Part shown: piece after piece, positions 23,431 through 30,198 of the stretch
Position numbering within the stretch: the first letter of the stretch is position 1
Layout: each line of letters begins with the position of its first letter
Assembly (NCBI GenBank): GCA_017551625.1
Contig: JAFZLF010000030.1
Span: forward strand, 1 to 41,709
DNA length: 41,709 nucleotides
Reading direction: 5' to 3'
From: Clostridiales bacterium
GTDB lineage: Bacteria; Bacillota; Clostridia; Saccharofermentanales; Saccharofermentanaceae
The notes under the pieces: model-generated
What the model was told of the DNA's origin: nothing
The model's database searches: none
What the model saw: the letters and a program-made list of their open reading frames with translations, nothing else
Position numbers and translations under genes: made by a program

Positions 23431-24132
23431 ATGGGACCGGATGTAGAGTATTTAAGGAAGTACCACAAAACCACAGAAGTTATTCAGGACGGGTTCGAGA
23501 ACATCTCGGGCATCCCGGAAATCTGGGTAACGATCCTCAAGCAAAAGACTCCGGACAAAATCCGGAGCATTATCGACATGTGGGAGAAAGACTTTAGTCA
23601 CGAACTTCCTCAGCAGATCGCCTACTTCGAGAAGCATCTTAAAGATGTCGACCTGATCACCTATGTCAACTTCAAGAAAAGACAGGTCTATTCCCTTCTT
23701 TATTCCATCGAGAGCGAGAAAGGACGGATCTTGTATTACGAGGGTGGAAATCCGCTGGATGTGAAGCAGGACGAAAAGATCATGGCACACCTTTCCCGAT
23801 TCCCCGAGAAGATCACACAATTCTACGAGACCCTTCACAACGGCTTCTTCTACTATGCGAGCGGAAGCACCGGTCTGATCTCTGCATGCGATATCTGGGC
23901 GCTGGATGACGAAGAATGGCACATTCTTGAAGAACTGGAAGAACCGCTACAGATCGACATGGAAAATACATACGCGGTATTTGCCTCCGGCGGAGGCGGA
24001 TATGTCGTAGTCGACCTCGGCAACTGTGAAAACAATAACGCGACGATCTGGTCCACAACAAGGCAGCCGAATTACAATCAGAACTTCTGGGGCATTGTGG
24101 ACACGTGGACGGTCATCGGACTTGAGGGATAA
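23431..24132 (+). CDS. SMI1/KNR4 (SUKH)-like protein
   Basis: ATG 23431 is chosen because GGAGG (23417-23421) lies nine bases upstream; the longer frame starts inside the upstream gene without such a site. The 233-residue protein begins MGPDVEYLRKYHKTTEVIQD. Its second half has the SUKH features: EKITQFYETLHNGFFYYASG and SGLISACDIWALDDEEWHIL, then ENTYAVFASGGGGYVVVDLG and WGIVDTWTVIGLEG. The N-terminal 100 residues (KTPDKIRSIIDMWEKDFSHE) are extra. With the gene before it, this makes two SUKH-type genes in tandem with no toxin near. A strong terminator follows. Confidence 0.7.
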   Translation: MGPDVEYLRKYHKTTEVIQDGFENISGIPEIWVTILKQKTPDKIRSIIDMWEKDFSHELPQQIAYFEKHLKDVDLITYVNFKKRQVYSLLYSIESEKGRILYYEGGNPLDVKQDEKIMAHLSRFPEKITQFYETLHNGFFYYASGSTGLISACDIWALDDEEWHILEELEEPLQIDMENTYAVFASGGGGYVVVDLGNCENNNATIWSTTRQPNYNQNFWGIVDTWTVIGLEG

Positions 24133-24153
24133 ATCTCGCTTAAACGAATAAAC

Positions 24154-24183
24154 AAAAGAGGCTGTCCGAAGGCAGCCTCTTTT
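24154..24183. terminator. Bidirectional terminator between convergent genes
   Basis: AAAAGAGGCTG (24154-24164) and CAGCCTCTTTT (24173-24183) are exact inverse complements, giving a GC-rich stem with a T-run on both strands. It separates the SUKH-like gene (plus) from the solute-binding gene (minus). Confidence 0.9.
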
Positions 24184-24205
24184 CATGTTCATTCACGTCT
24201 GCAGA

Positions 24206-26641
24206 TTACCTCTCGTTAAAGACATTCTGCGCGCGGTTGTTGATCGTACTGATGACGGTGTCGAGATCTTTCTGGCCGAGGAGATATGCCGGCAGTTCCT
24301 CATCCACGATCATCATGACCGCGTTATCCGACATAAGAACCGTATCGACCGCTTCGAATGTCTGAAGGAGGATCTCATCGAGTTTCGTCCTCGGATCATA
24401 AATACTGGCACAACGATAGATCATATCCGATCTCAGCTGTCCCGGCTGCTGAAGCTCGTCATAAGAGGTCTGGTTGCCCTGTCTCATGATATCCACCCTG
24501 TACGCGGTAGCTGCGCGGTTGATCGGAAATGCCATATTCGATAGTTTCATGACATTCTCACTCAAAAGGATATCGAGGAATGCGTATGCTCCCTCCTTCA
24601 CGGCCGATCCGGCTGTGATCGAGAACGAGTTCGTGATGCTCGCAGAAGGCCCTGTACCGTTTTCCGACGGAAGGCCCAGGATCTTCAGATTCTTGTCAAA
24701 GTAGTTGATCTGCGCAAGTGTCCGGATACTATCGATATTCTCGACATAAATGAAATCATAGATGGTTTCTTCATCTATGGTCGGAATGATCTCGTCGTAC
24801 TGATTCGCCGGGGCCGCAGAAACGCCCTCCGGGATCTTGTCCTTGAAGAATGCGGCCATCACACGGAAATCCTCCGTATCGAGGTTCATCTTCTTATCCT
24901 TGAGCCACTGGTCATACGATCTCTCGAAACAGAGATTCAGGAAATGCATACGGCTGATATACCCGGTGACCAGATCGACCCCGTTAAACTCATTCTCTAC
25001 AAAGGAAGCATACTGTTCATAGGTAAAACCGACCTGGTCAGGCGCGACCCGGGAACCATCCATAACGATGCCACCGATCGTGAACGCCGTCGGGATAAAG
25101 TACAGCTTTCCATCGAGTCTCGACGCCTCGATGATCTTCGAATAGTAGGCCGAGGCATCATACGTCTCTCTCTGGAGATAGGGCGACAGATCCTCCAGAT
25201 ACTGGCTGTCCAGCACATCGATCGACTGTGCGGCTCCCAGAATGACATCCGGCCCGTTTCCGGAACGGATATCCATCGTCAGGCTTCCGCTGACCATCGA
25301 AAGCGCGCTGTACATCTGACGGTCCGTCGTATCGATATCGTCCGTCACCTCGCCGGCCGACTGATACTCTCTCTGATCGTAGAGCACCAGCTGGACGTGG
25401 TATTCCGGATTCTGCTCATTAAAAGCCGTCATGGCCTGGGCTTCAAAATGCGAGATGGAATCGCTTATGCTTGCGACCGTAAGGATGGTCTTCCCCGCAT
25501 TCGGATTCTTTTCCGCTTTCTCGAGTACATAGACGATCGCCGGCTCGGGCATGATATACCCTTCGAACGGCGGAAGGGATCCGAGCACGACCTTATCTCC
25601 CTCGACCGCAAGCACGGTCGCATTCTGCGCCTCAAAACGGTTGACATCGCAGTAGTCGAAATTGAGTTTACAGGTCTCGTTTTTACCCGTTACATCGTAT
25701 TCATAGATACCGGTCGCCTTCGTCAGGTACCCGATCCCTTCGTTGGTCGAGGAATAGTTCTGACCCCGGCTCATCGGCTTTCCATCCTTGACCTGTGTCA
25801 CCTTTCCCGAAGCGAGATCAAGCTGGGCGATCAGCTGCGTCTTTCCCATGACTTCCACGATGGCCTGCCCGTTTCCGTAGCCGTAGGTATTCACCACGTT
25901 ATACACGCCGGGGCCGAACGCCTGTTCGAAATCCACGTCATACAGTGCTTTGTCGTTCTTCCCGACGAAGAGGATGCTTTGCTCCTTATCATGGGACCAG
26001 GCATTACAGACATCATAGCCTTCGATACTCTTCACATCGTAGACCCAGAAGTCTTTGCTATCGACCGGCCTTAAGTCCGAAGGATGCCCCGGTTCGATCA
26101 CTTCTCCGGTATTCGGATCCAACTCCGTGCAGTACACTTTCGTTTGGGTAACATAGTTCGCACCCGCCGACGGATCATCCGGATTCCATTCCTTTTCCGA
26201 GACAACCACTTCGAAATAGAGACGGATGCCCTTCTCCCCTGCCACGAGTCCCAGATACATGCTGGGCGCATATGCGGATTCAAATTCCTTGATGATCTCC
26301 GAGAGATTCACGATACCGAGAAGCTTCCCCTCCAGATCGAAGATACCCATCAGATCGTGATAGACCGAATGCTTCACATCTTCGTTAGGCGCGCTCGCCA
26401 CATGATATCTCATCACATACCGGTCGCAAAGAAGATAGGGGCCCTGCGGATCGACGTAGATATAGTCATCCGAAGTGAAATGCGGATCGAGTTCGATCCT
26501 CTTCGTGGTGTACCACGAATCTGTCTCCAGCACCTTCTTCTTATCCGCTCCCTTTTTCTTACACGAAGAAACAGACATGCAGGTCGAAGCGACCACGATC
26601 GTTGCCAGCAGACACGACACGAATCTCTTGAGAATCTTCAT
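24206..26641 (-). CDS. Extracellular solute-binding lipoprotein with N-terminal propeller-like part (paralogue)
   Basis: The start is ATG 26641 with AGGGGG upstream on the minus strand. The 811-residue protein has a lipoprotein signal (MKILKRFVSCLLATIVVAST, Cys27 in SVSSCKKK). Residues about 45-370 are beta-rich repeats (GIFDLEGKLLGIVNLSEII, QLDLASGKVTQVKDGK, GIYEYDVTGKNETCKL). The joining phrase EKNPNAGKTILTVASI matches the one in the paralogue at 15384. The solute-binding domain has NGPDVILGAAQSIDVLDSQ, GKLYFIPTAFTIGGIVMDGS, NSFSITAGSAVKEGAYAFLD and a C-terminal helix. No transport permease is nearby, so a sensing role is as likely as uptake. A good promoter with a palindromic spacer lies just upstream. 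Confidence 0.85.
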   Translation of the reverse strand: MKILKRFVSCLLATIVVASTCMSVSSCKKKGADKKKVLETDSWYTTKRIELDPHFTSDDYIYVDPQGPYLLCDRYVMRYHVASAPNEDVKHSVYHDLMGIFDLEGKLLGIVNLSEIIKEFESAYAPSMYLGLVAGEKGIRLYFEVVVSEKEWNPDDPSAGANYVTQTKVYCTELDPNTGEVIEPGHPSDLRPVDSKDFWVYDVKSIEGYDVCNAWSHDKEQSILFVGKNDKALYDVDFEQAFGPGVYNVVNTYGYGNGQAIVEVMGKTQLIAQLDLASGKVTQVKDGKPMSRGQNYSSTNEGIGYLTKATGIYEYDVTGKNETCKLNFDYCDVNRFEAQNATVLAVEGDKVVLGSLPPFEGYIMPEPAIVYVLEKAEKNPNAGKTILTVASISDSISHFEAQAMTAFNEQNPEYHVQLVLYDQREYQSAGEVTDDIDTTDRQMYSALSMVSGSLTMDIRSGNGPDVILGAAQSIDVLDSQYLEDLSPYLQRETYDASAYYSKIIEASRLDGKLYFIPTAFTIGGIVMDGSRVAPDQVGFTYEQYASFVENEFNGVDLVTGYISRMHFLNLCFERSYDQWLKDKKMNLDTEDFRVMAAFFKDKIPEGVSAAPANQYDEIIPTIDEETIYDFIYVENIDSIRTLAQINYFDKNLKILGLPSENGTGPSASITNSFSITAGSAVKEGAYAFLDILLSENVMKLSNMAFPINRAATAYRVDIMRQGNQTSYDELQQPGQLRSDMIYRCASIYDPRTKLDEILLQTFEAVDTVLMSDNAVMMIVDEELPAYLLGQKDLDTVISTINNRAQNVFNER

Positions 26642-26693
26642 ACGCACCCCCTACTTTTTCCTTGTCCTAAGTTGTGTCTCCCCATCCAGTTTC

Positions 26694-26723
26694 ATTATAC
26701 TTTTCGCTCGAAAAGCATTTCAA
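26694..26723 (-). promoter_or_regulatory. Promoter whose spacer is a 16-bp palindrome
   Basis: On the minus strand: TTGAAA (26723-26718), 18-base spacer, TATAAT (26699-26694). The spacer holds the palindrome CTTTTCGAGCGAAAAG (26700-26715). It serves the solute-binding gene starting at 26641. Confidence 0.8.
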
Positions 26724-26795
26724 CGAATATGACAAAGATGTCACTTGAAGGGCGATCCCGACGCCCGGATCGCGCGCAGCAAATGCAGAATGGCG

Positions 26796-28847
26796 CTATA
26801 TCTTCGCCAGGTCGATCCACATCGCCGGGCGGACGGCATAGTAGGGGTATGTCAGGGCATCTTCGGACTTATCGACCGACGGGAGACCGTACGCACGGAC
26901 GCATCCGTCGTAGTCCACTCCCGCGGCAAAGTGACTGCTGCTTCCGGGGGATCTGAGCCACCAGCGGCAGTTTCCGTCGTAGGCAGAAAGATCCGCCTCG
27001 TCATCGGTCGTCCATTCATATCTGTATGCGCCCTGTAAGATCGCGTACTCCGTCAACTGGCACGTGCACTCGTCCCCGTACGCATAGATCTGTCTATCCT
27101 CTTCCCCACTGTTCTTCGTGAGATGGAAGTACTCCAGAACTTCATCCAGCGAAAGCAGGAAGACCTTATCCGTCGTCTCCCGTCCGCCATAGGTCCCGTA
27201 GACCGGGTTATCGTCATTTACCAAAATGGTATCCTGGATCGCCTGCTGTTCCTTTATGGTAAATGCCGCCTTTACGAAATCGTCATTCAGATATGCCCGG
27301 ATCGTGCTGGTCTCCCAGATGGTATCTGTAAATTCTTCGTTATATGGCAGGCAGTTCAGCGCATACTTACTGATGACCAGTGCCTTTCCTTCCTTGATCT
27401 CGAGGACCTCCCACTCGATCGGCTGCGCGGTGGTGTCCGAATTCTGCGGATAGATCCCGAAGAAGAGAGTATCCCCTACCCGGATCACATCACCGTTCGG
27501 CAAGGTCGCCTGCGAGGTTCCCGGTGTGGGCGTCGGCACAGGAGTCGGTGTCGGTGTGGGAGTAGGTGTGGGTGTCGGCGTCGGCGTTGACGTAGGCGTG
27601 GGGATCGGCGTCGGCGACAGTCTCCATCTGAATTTTGCCTCCTCGTTGCCTCTATAGCACGGGAGCGCCGCGGACCGGTTCTCCTTAAACTCCGAACGTG
27701 ACACGGAGTAGGCCTCCCGCTCGTCCTTCCCACATGCGGAAAGAGCTTCTTCATAGGCCTCTTTCGAGGTCGCCCCGGAAAGGAGGCTCTCTACAAATTC
27801 ACGCGCCAGATCAGTCGCATAGCTCTTCCCGACTTCATTGTGAAATGCCACGAGCGCCGAAACTCCGGTCTTCGAACAGATATCCGTCCACGCCTCGCAG
27901 TATTCATCCCCGATGCCCATCTGCATGCAGCTTCCGAAGAAGAAGATCGTGCCGTCCAGATGCATATCCTCTGTCCCGTATCGCTCGGTAATAAAGTCCG
28001 GCGTGATGGCATAGCAGCCGTTCACGATGGTGATCCTCCCATTCAGAAGATCCGTGGCATAATTCCGGTTCATGCCCGTCTCCGCCTTCTGCGGGAGCCG
28101 CATCAGTGGGATCTTATCCCCGTTCTTAAAGCTCAGATAATCTCCATGCAGGAAAAACAGCACACAGTCATAATCCTTCAGATGCATGATATCCTCGAGC
28201 GTCACCGTCACATCGAGTCTCGTATCCACGCCCATATCGACCCATGTGGCCGCCATATCCCCGAAAGTATCCACCAGGAGCATGTCACTCTTCTCCTTCG
28301 GGTCGGCCATCCCGTCGAGGATGAGGATGGAACTTCTATGATCCCTGCTCTCGAAGGACGTATCCTTCAGATCCGGCAGAGCCGCTGCAGAATAAGTTGC
28401 CGGGGCCGCACTGCCGGCTTTCGATGCCGCTGCGCTGTCCGATCCACAGGCCGCAGGCGCGCCGCACGTCCCGTACGAGCCACCGAAACTCTCGGCGCCG
28501 AGGACGCCGCACCGATACTCGAAAGTAATAAAATGCTGTCTCTTATCGACCTGGATCGAATCTTTGGAGATCTTCTGCTCATCCGCCATGCGCCGGATCT
28601 CGTCGAGCATGGCATCCATCTGCGTATCGGCATCCTTATCCGCATACTTCCTGTCGGAGCGGATCTTCTCGAGCGCAGCATTCACATAGTCGATCTGTTC
28701 GTAGTCTTTCTCCGTGAGATAGGTCTTCGGCTCGACACCGGAAGCCCCCTTGGATTCCTTCTCGAAAAGCAGCAGCGTGCCGATCCCGATCGCGCCCAGA
28801 AAGACGATCAGGATCACTGCGATCACGATAGTTCTTCTGCTTCTCAT
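26796..28847 (-). CDS. Membrane-anchored caspase-like (clan CD) protein fused to DUF6273
   Basis: The 683-residue protein has an N-terminal membrane helix (about 8-28) and an outside part. Residues about 160-400 look like a clan CD cysteine peptidase of the caspase/CHAT/gingipain type. The strand SSILILDGMADP is followed by YDCVLFFLHGDYLSF with His234 and by HLDGTIFFFGSCMQMGIGD with Cys307. Both sit at the ends of hydrophobic strands, as the catalytic pair does in that clan. A Thr-Pro repeat linker (about 411-441) leads to a C-terminal DUF6273 domain (EWEVLEIKEGKALVISKYAL, NCRWWLRSPGSSSHFAAG, YYAVRPAMWIDL). GAGAGGG precedes the ATG. Peptidase activity is inferred from the motifs only. Confidence 0.8.
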   Translation of the reverse strand: MRSRRTIVIAVILIVFLGAIGIGTLLLFEKESKGASGVEPKTYLTEKDYEQIDYVNAALEKIRSDRKYADKDADTQMDAMLDEIRRMADEQKISKDSIQVDKRQHFITFEYRCGVLGAESFGGSYGTCGAPAACGSDSAAASKAGSAAPATYSAAALPDLKDTSFESRDHRSSILILDGMADPKEKSDMLLVDTFGDMAATWVDMGVDTRLDVTVTLEDIMHLKDYDCVLFFLHGDYLSFKNGDKIPLMRLPQKAETGMNRNYATDLLNGRITIVNGCYAITPDFITERYGTEDMHLDGTIFFFGSCMQMGIGDEYCEAWTDICSKTGVSALVAFHNEVGKSYATDLAREFVESLLSGATSKEAYEEALSACGKDEREAYSVSRSEFKENRSAALPCYRGNEEAKFRWRLSPTPIPTPTSTPTPTPTPTPTPTPTPVPTPTPGTSQATLPNGDVIRVGDTLFFGIYPQNSDTTAQPIEWEVLEIKEGKALVISKYALNCLPYNEEFTDTIWETSTIRAYLNDDFVKAAFTIKEQQAIQDTILVNDDNPVYGTYGGRETTDKVFLLSLDEVLEYFHLTKNSGEEDRQIYAYGDECTCQLTEYAILQGAYRYEWTTDDEADLSAYDGNCRWWLRSPGSSSHFAAGVDYDGCVRAYGLPSVDKSEDALTYPYYAVRPAMWIDLAKI

Positions 28848-29014
28848 ACGAATCCCTCTCTACAAAAAACTCCGCTCCGGGTGCCCGTGGCGCCCTGCCG
28901 CGCGCCTTTTACTCGCCAAGGTGCCCCGCGCCCTGCCGTTTCGGCCCGGCCGCATCCTTCACTCATTGTAGCACGTTTCCGAGAAGCATTAGTGACAGCC
29001 GATTCACAGAGCTC

Positions 29015-29141
29015 CTGACTCAGTCAGAAATGTGTCAGATATCGCTTCAAAATCTGACAAGAATCTGACTTAGTCAGAAATGTGTCAGTATCGCTTCAGA
29101 ATCTGACAAGAATCTGACTCAGTCAGAGTTTTGTCAGATGG
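29015..29141. repeat. Tandem array (2.6 copies of about 50 bp) made of inverted CTGAC/GTCAG motifs
   Basis: Unit A is 29015-29064 (50 bp), unit B 29065-29113 (49 bp) and a partial unit C 29114-29141. A and B differ at few positions. Every unit has CTGACT(C/T)AGTCAG, a 13-bp palindrome, followed by TGTCAG, a spacer of 12-15 bases and CTGACA. The pentamer CTGAC thus recurs in fixed alternating orientation. The array lies between two divergently transcribed genes. Confidence 0.85.
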
Positions 29142-29150
29142 TGTATCATT

Positions 29151-29162
29151 ATCACATGTGAT
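29151..29162. promoter_or_regulatory. Perfect 12-bp palindrome, possible operator
   Basis: ATCACATGTGAT, 20 bases before the start codon of the gene at 29183 and just downstream of the repeat array. A near copy (one base different) lies at 37353-37364 next to the promoter of the potassium channel. Confidence 0.5.
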
Positions 29163-29182
29163 ATCTATAGGAGAAATAGTAT

Positions 29183-29461
29183 ATGGAAACATTATTTGAA
29201 GCATTACTGGAGATCCTGCTCACAGGCGCGCTGGACGCCAGCACCAACAAGAAAGTCCCGAAGCCGCTCCGGATCTTCCTGATCGTACTGTTCACCGTCC
29301 TCTTCGCCGGCGCATTTATCCTCGGACTCCTCATCGGGATCAGCCAGCTTTCGGAGAGCATCCTGTCAGGCGTGGTCATCATCGTAGTCGTACTCGCGCT
29401 CGGCGCCCTTCTGCTCTGGAGCCTTCGAAATGCACTTAAGAAGATGAAGAACGGTCAATAA
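29183..29461 (+). CDS. Small membrane protein, two helices
   Basis: The 92-residue protein has an amphipathic start METLFEALLEILLTGALDA, a basic stretch NKKVPKPLR and two membrane helices (about 29-52, IFLIVLFTVLFAGAFILGLL; 60-80, ILSGVVIIVVVLALGALLLW). It ends with a basic tail LKKMKNGQ. GGAG lies about ten bases before the ATG. No family is recognised. Its promoter region contains the array and the palindrome described above, so it may be tightly controlled. Confidence 0.7.
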   Translation: METLFEALLEILLTGALDASTNKKVPKPLRIFLIVLFTVLFAGAFILGLLIGISQLSESILSGVVIIVVVLALGALLLWSLRNALKKMKNGQ

Positions 29462-29492
29462 TCCTTCTTTACAAAAGCACTGTTCCCCGGCA

Positions 29493-29870
29493 TCACAGCT
29501 TATATTTCCCGCACACGTCCGGATAATACTCCCTAAGAAGTGCATTCCACTGCTTCGCGACCTTGCCTTCGAAGAAGTACCAGCCGAAATACCCGCCGGC
29601 GCCAACTGCGGCCAAGAAGATCAGCAGGAATCCCAGGATATAGCCGGCGCTCACACCCGTAACGGCGAAGGAGATCCCCAGAAAAGCCAAGAACACGGCC
29701 GTCACCACCAGAAGCACGATCAGCGACGTGTGCTGTTTCTTCTTTCTTTCATTCAACTGGCCAAAAACATCCGCCAACTGTTCTTCGCTGAGTTCCTTCT
29801 TCTTCAGCGCCGCCTCCAGACGGACATTGAGCTCATACTTCGTGATCTGATAGACGTGGATACCTGCCAT
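29493..29870 (-). CDS. Small membrane protein with cytosolic N-terminal helix region
   Basis: ATG 29870 has GGGAGGG seven bases upstream and a promoter at 29910-29938, so the longer frame is discarded. The 125-residue protein starts MAGIHVYQITKYELNVRLEA, continues with a charged helical part (ALKKKELSEEQLADVFGQLN, RKKKQ), has two membrane helices (about 48-68, 73-95) with a short loop, and ends KQWNALLREYYPDVCGKYKL. No known family is recognised. It is convergent with the small membrane protein at 29183. Confidence 0.75.
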   Translation of the reverse strand: MAGIHVYQITKYELNVRLEAALKKKELSEEQLADVFGQLNERKKKQHTSLIVLLVVTAVFLAFLGISFAVTGVSAGYILGFLLIFLAAVGAGGYFGWYFFEGKVAKQWNALLREYYPDVCGKYKL

Positions 29871-29909
29871 ACCTGTTCCCTCCCGTTTTTGATCTGCCAT
29901 CTGTTTTCT

Positions 29910-29938
29910 AGAGTATCTGACAACGGGGGCACTGTCAA
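29910..29938 (-). promoter_or_regulatory. sigma-A type promoter for the small membrane protein
   Basis: On the minus strand: TTGACA (29938-29933), a 17-base spacer, TACTCT (29915-29910). The -35 box is perfect, the -10 box moderate. Confidence 0.7.
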
Positions 29939-29969
29939 CACGATCCCTCCCTCTGTTAGCGCACAAGGA

Positions 29970-30003
29970 AAGTGGCTGCTTCAAAAACTTGAAACAGCCA
30001 CTT
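29970..30003 (-). terminator. Hairpin, probable terminator of the LRR/peptide operon
   Basis: AAGTGGCTG (29970-29978) with TTCAA pairs with TTGAA and CAGCCACTT (29995-30003), loop AAAC. The minus strand continues TCCTTG, a poor T-run. It lies between the peptide gene at 30085-30189 and the next promoter. Confidence 0.65.
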
Positions 30004-30084
30004 GCTAAAATTGCGTAATCAATCTGAAAAGGAATCACAACTAGCCGTATCTCATGCTTGAGATACTTTCTCTCTGTTATTCCA

Positions 30085-30189
30085 TTACTGATCTGGTTCA
30101 GGTATGTCGGGACCTTCGTCACTGGTGACAATAACGTCGTTCGTTTCAAAGACTATGACTTTCATCGTGAGATCTTTATAATCTTCCAT
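30085..30189 (-). CDS. 34-residue peptide gene coupled to the LRR gene
   Basis: An ATG at 30189 on the minus strand opens a 34-codon frame that ends at TAA (30087-30085). The peptide starts MEDYKDLTMKVIVFETND and ends VIVTSDEGPDIPEPDQ. It is acidic, has no Cys and no signal peptide. Its ribosome-binding site AAAAAAGGAGG is formed by the last codons (KKGG) of the LRR gene, whose stop lies nine bases before the ATG. I recall many short frames in Clostridia with a similar D-V-I-x-T-S segment but no named family. A precursor peptide or a small accessory protein of the LRR protein are both possible. Coding status is inferred from the ribosome-binding site and position. Confidence 0.6.
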   Translation of the reverse strand: MEDYKDLTMKVIVFETNDVIVTSDEGPDIPEPDQ

Positions 30190-30198
30190 ATCTAGTAC

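Larger units (their letters stand above)
28848..29182. other. Divergent intergenic stretch of 335 bases
   Basis: It contains a GC-rich part (28881-28957) with a direct repeat of GTGCCC...GCGCCCTGCCG (28881-28900 and 28921-28938), a minus-strand TACAAT box near 28972-28977, the tandem array at 29015-29141, and a perfect 12-bp palindrome at 29151-29162. No coding frame is credible. Confidence 0.7.

Noticed and set aside
24944..26074. Plus-strand frame of 376 codons
   Set aside because: Antisense to the second solute-binding gene; rich in Arg, His and Ile, typical of a shadow frame.
27840..29018. Plus-strand frame of 392 codons
   Set aside because: Antisense to the caspase-like gene and running into the GC-rich leader; no domain and no ribosome-binding site.
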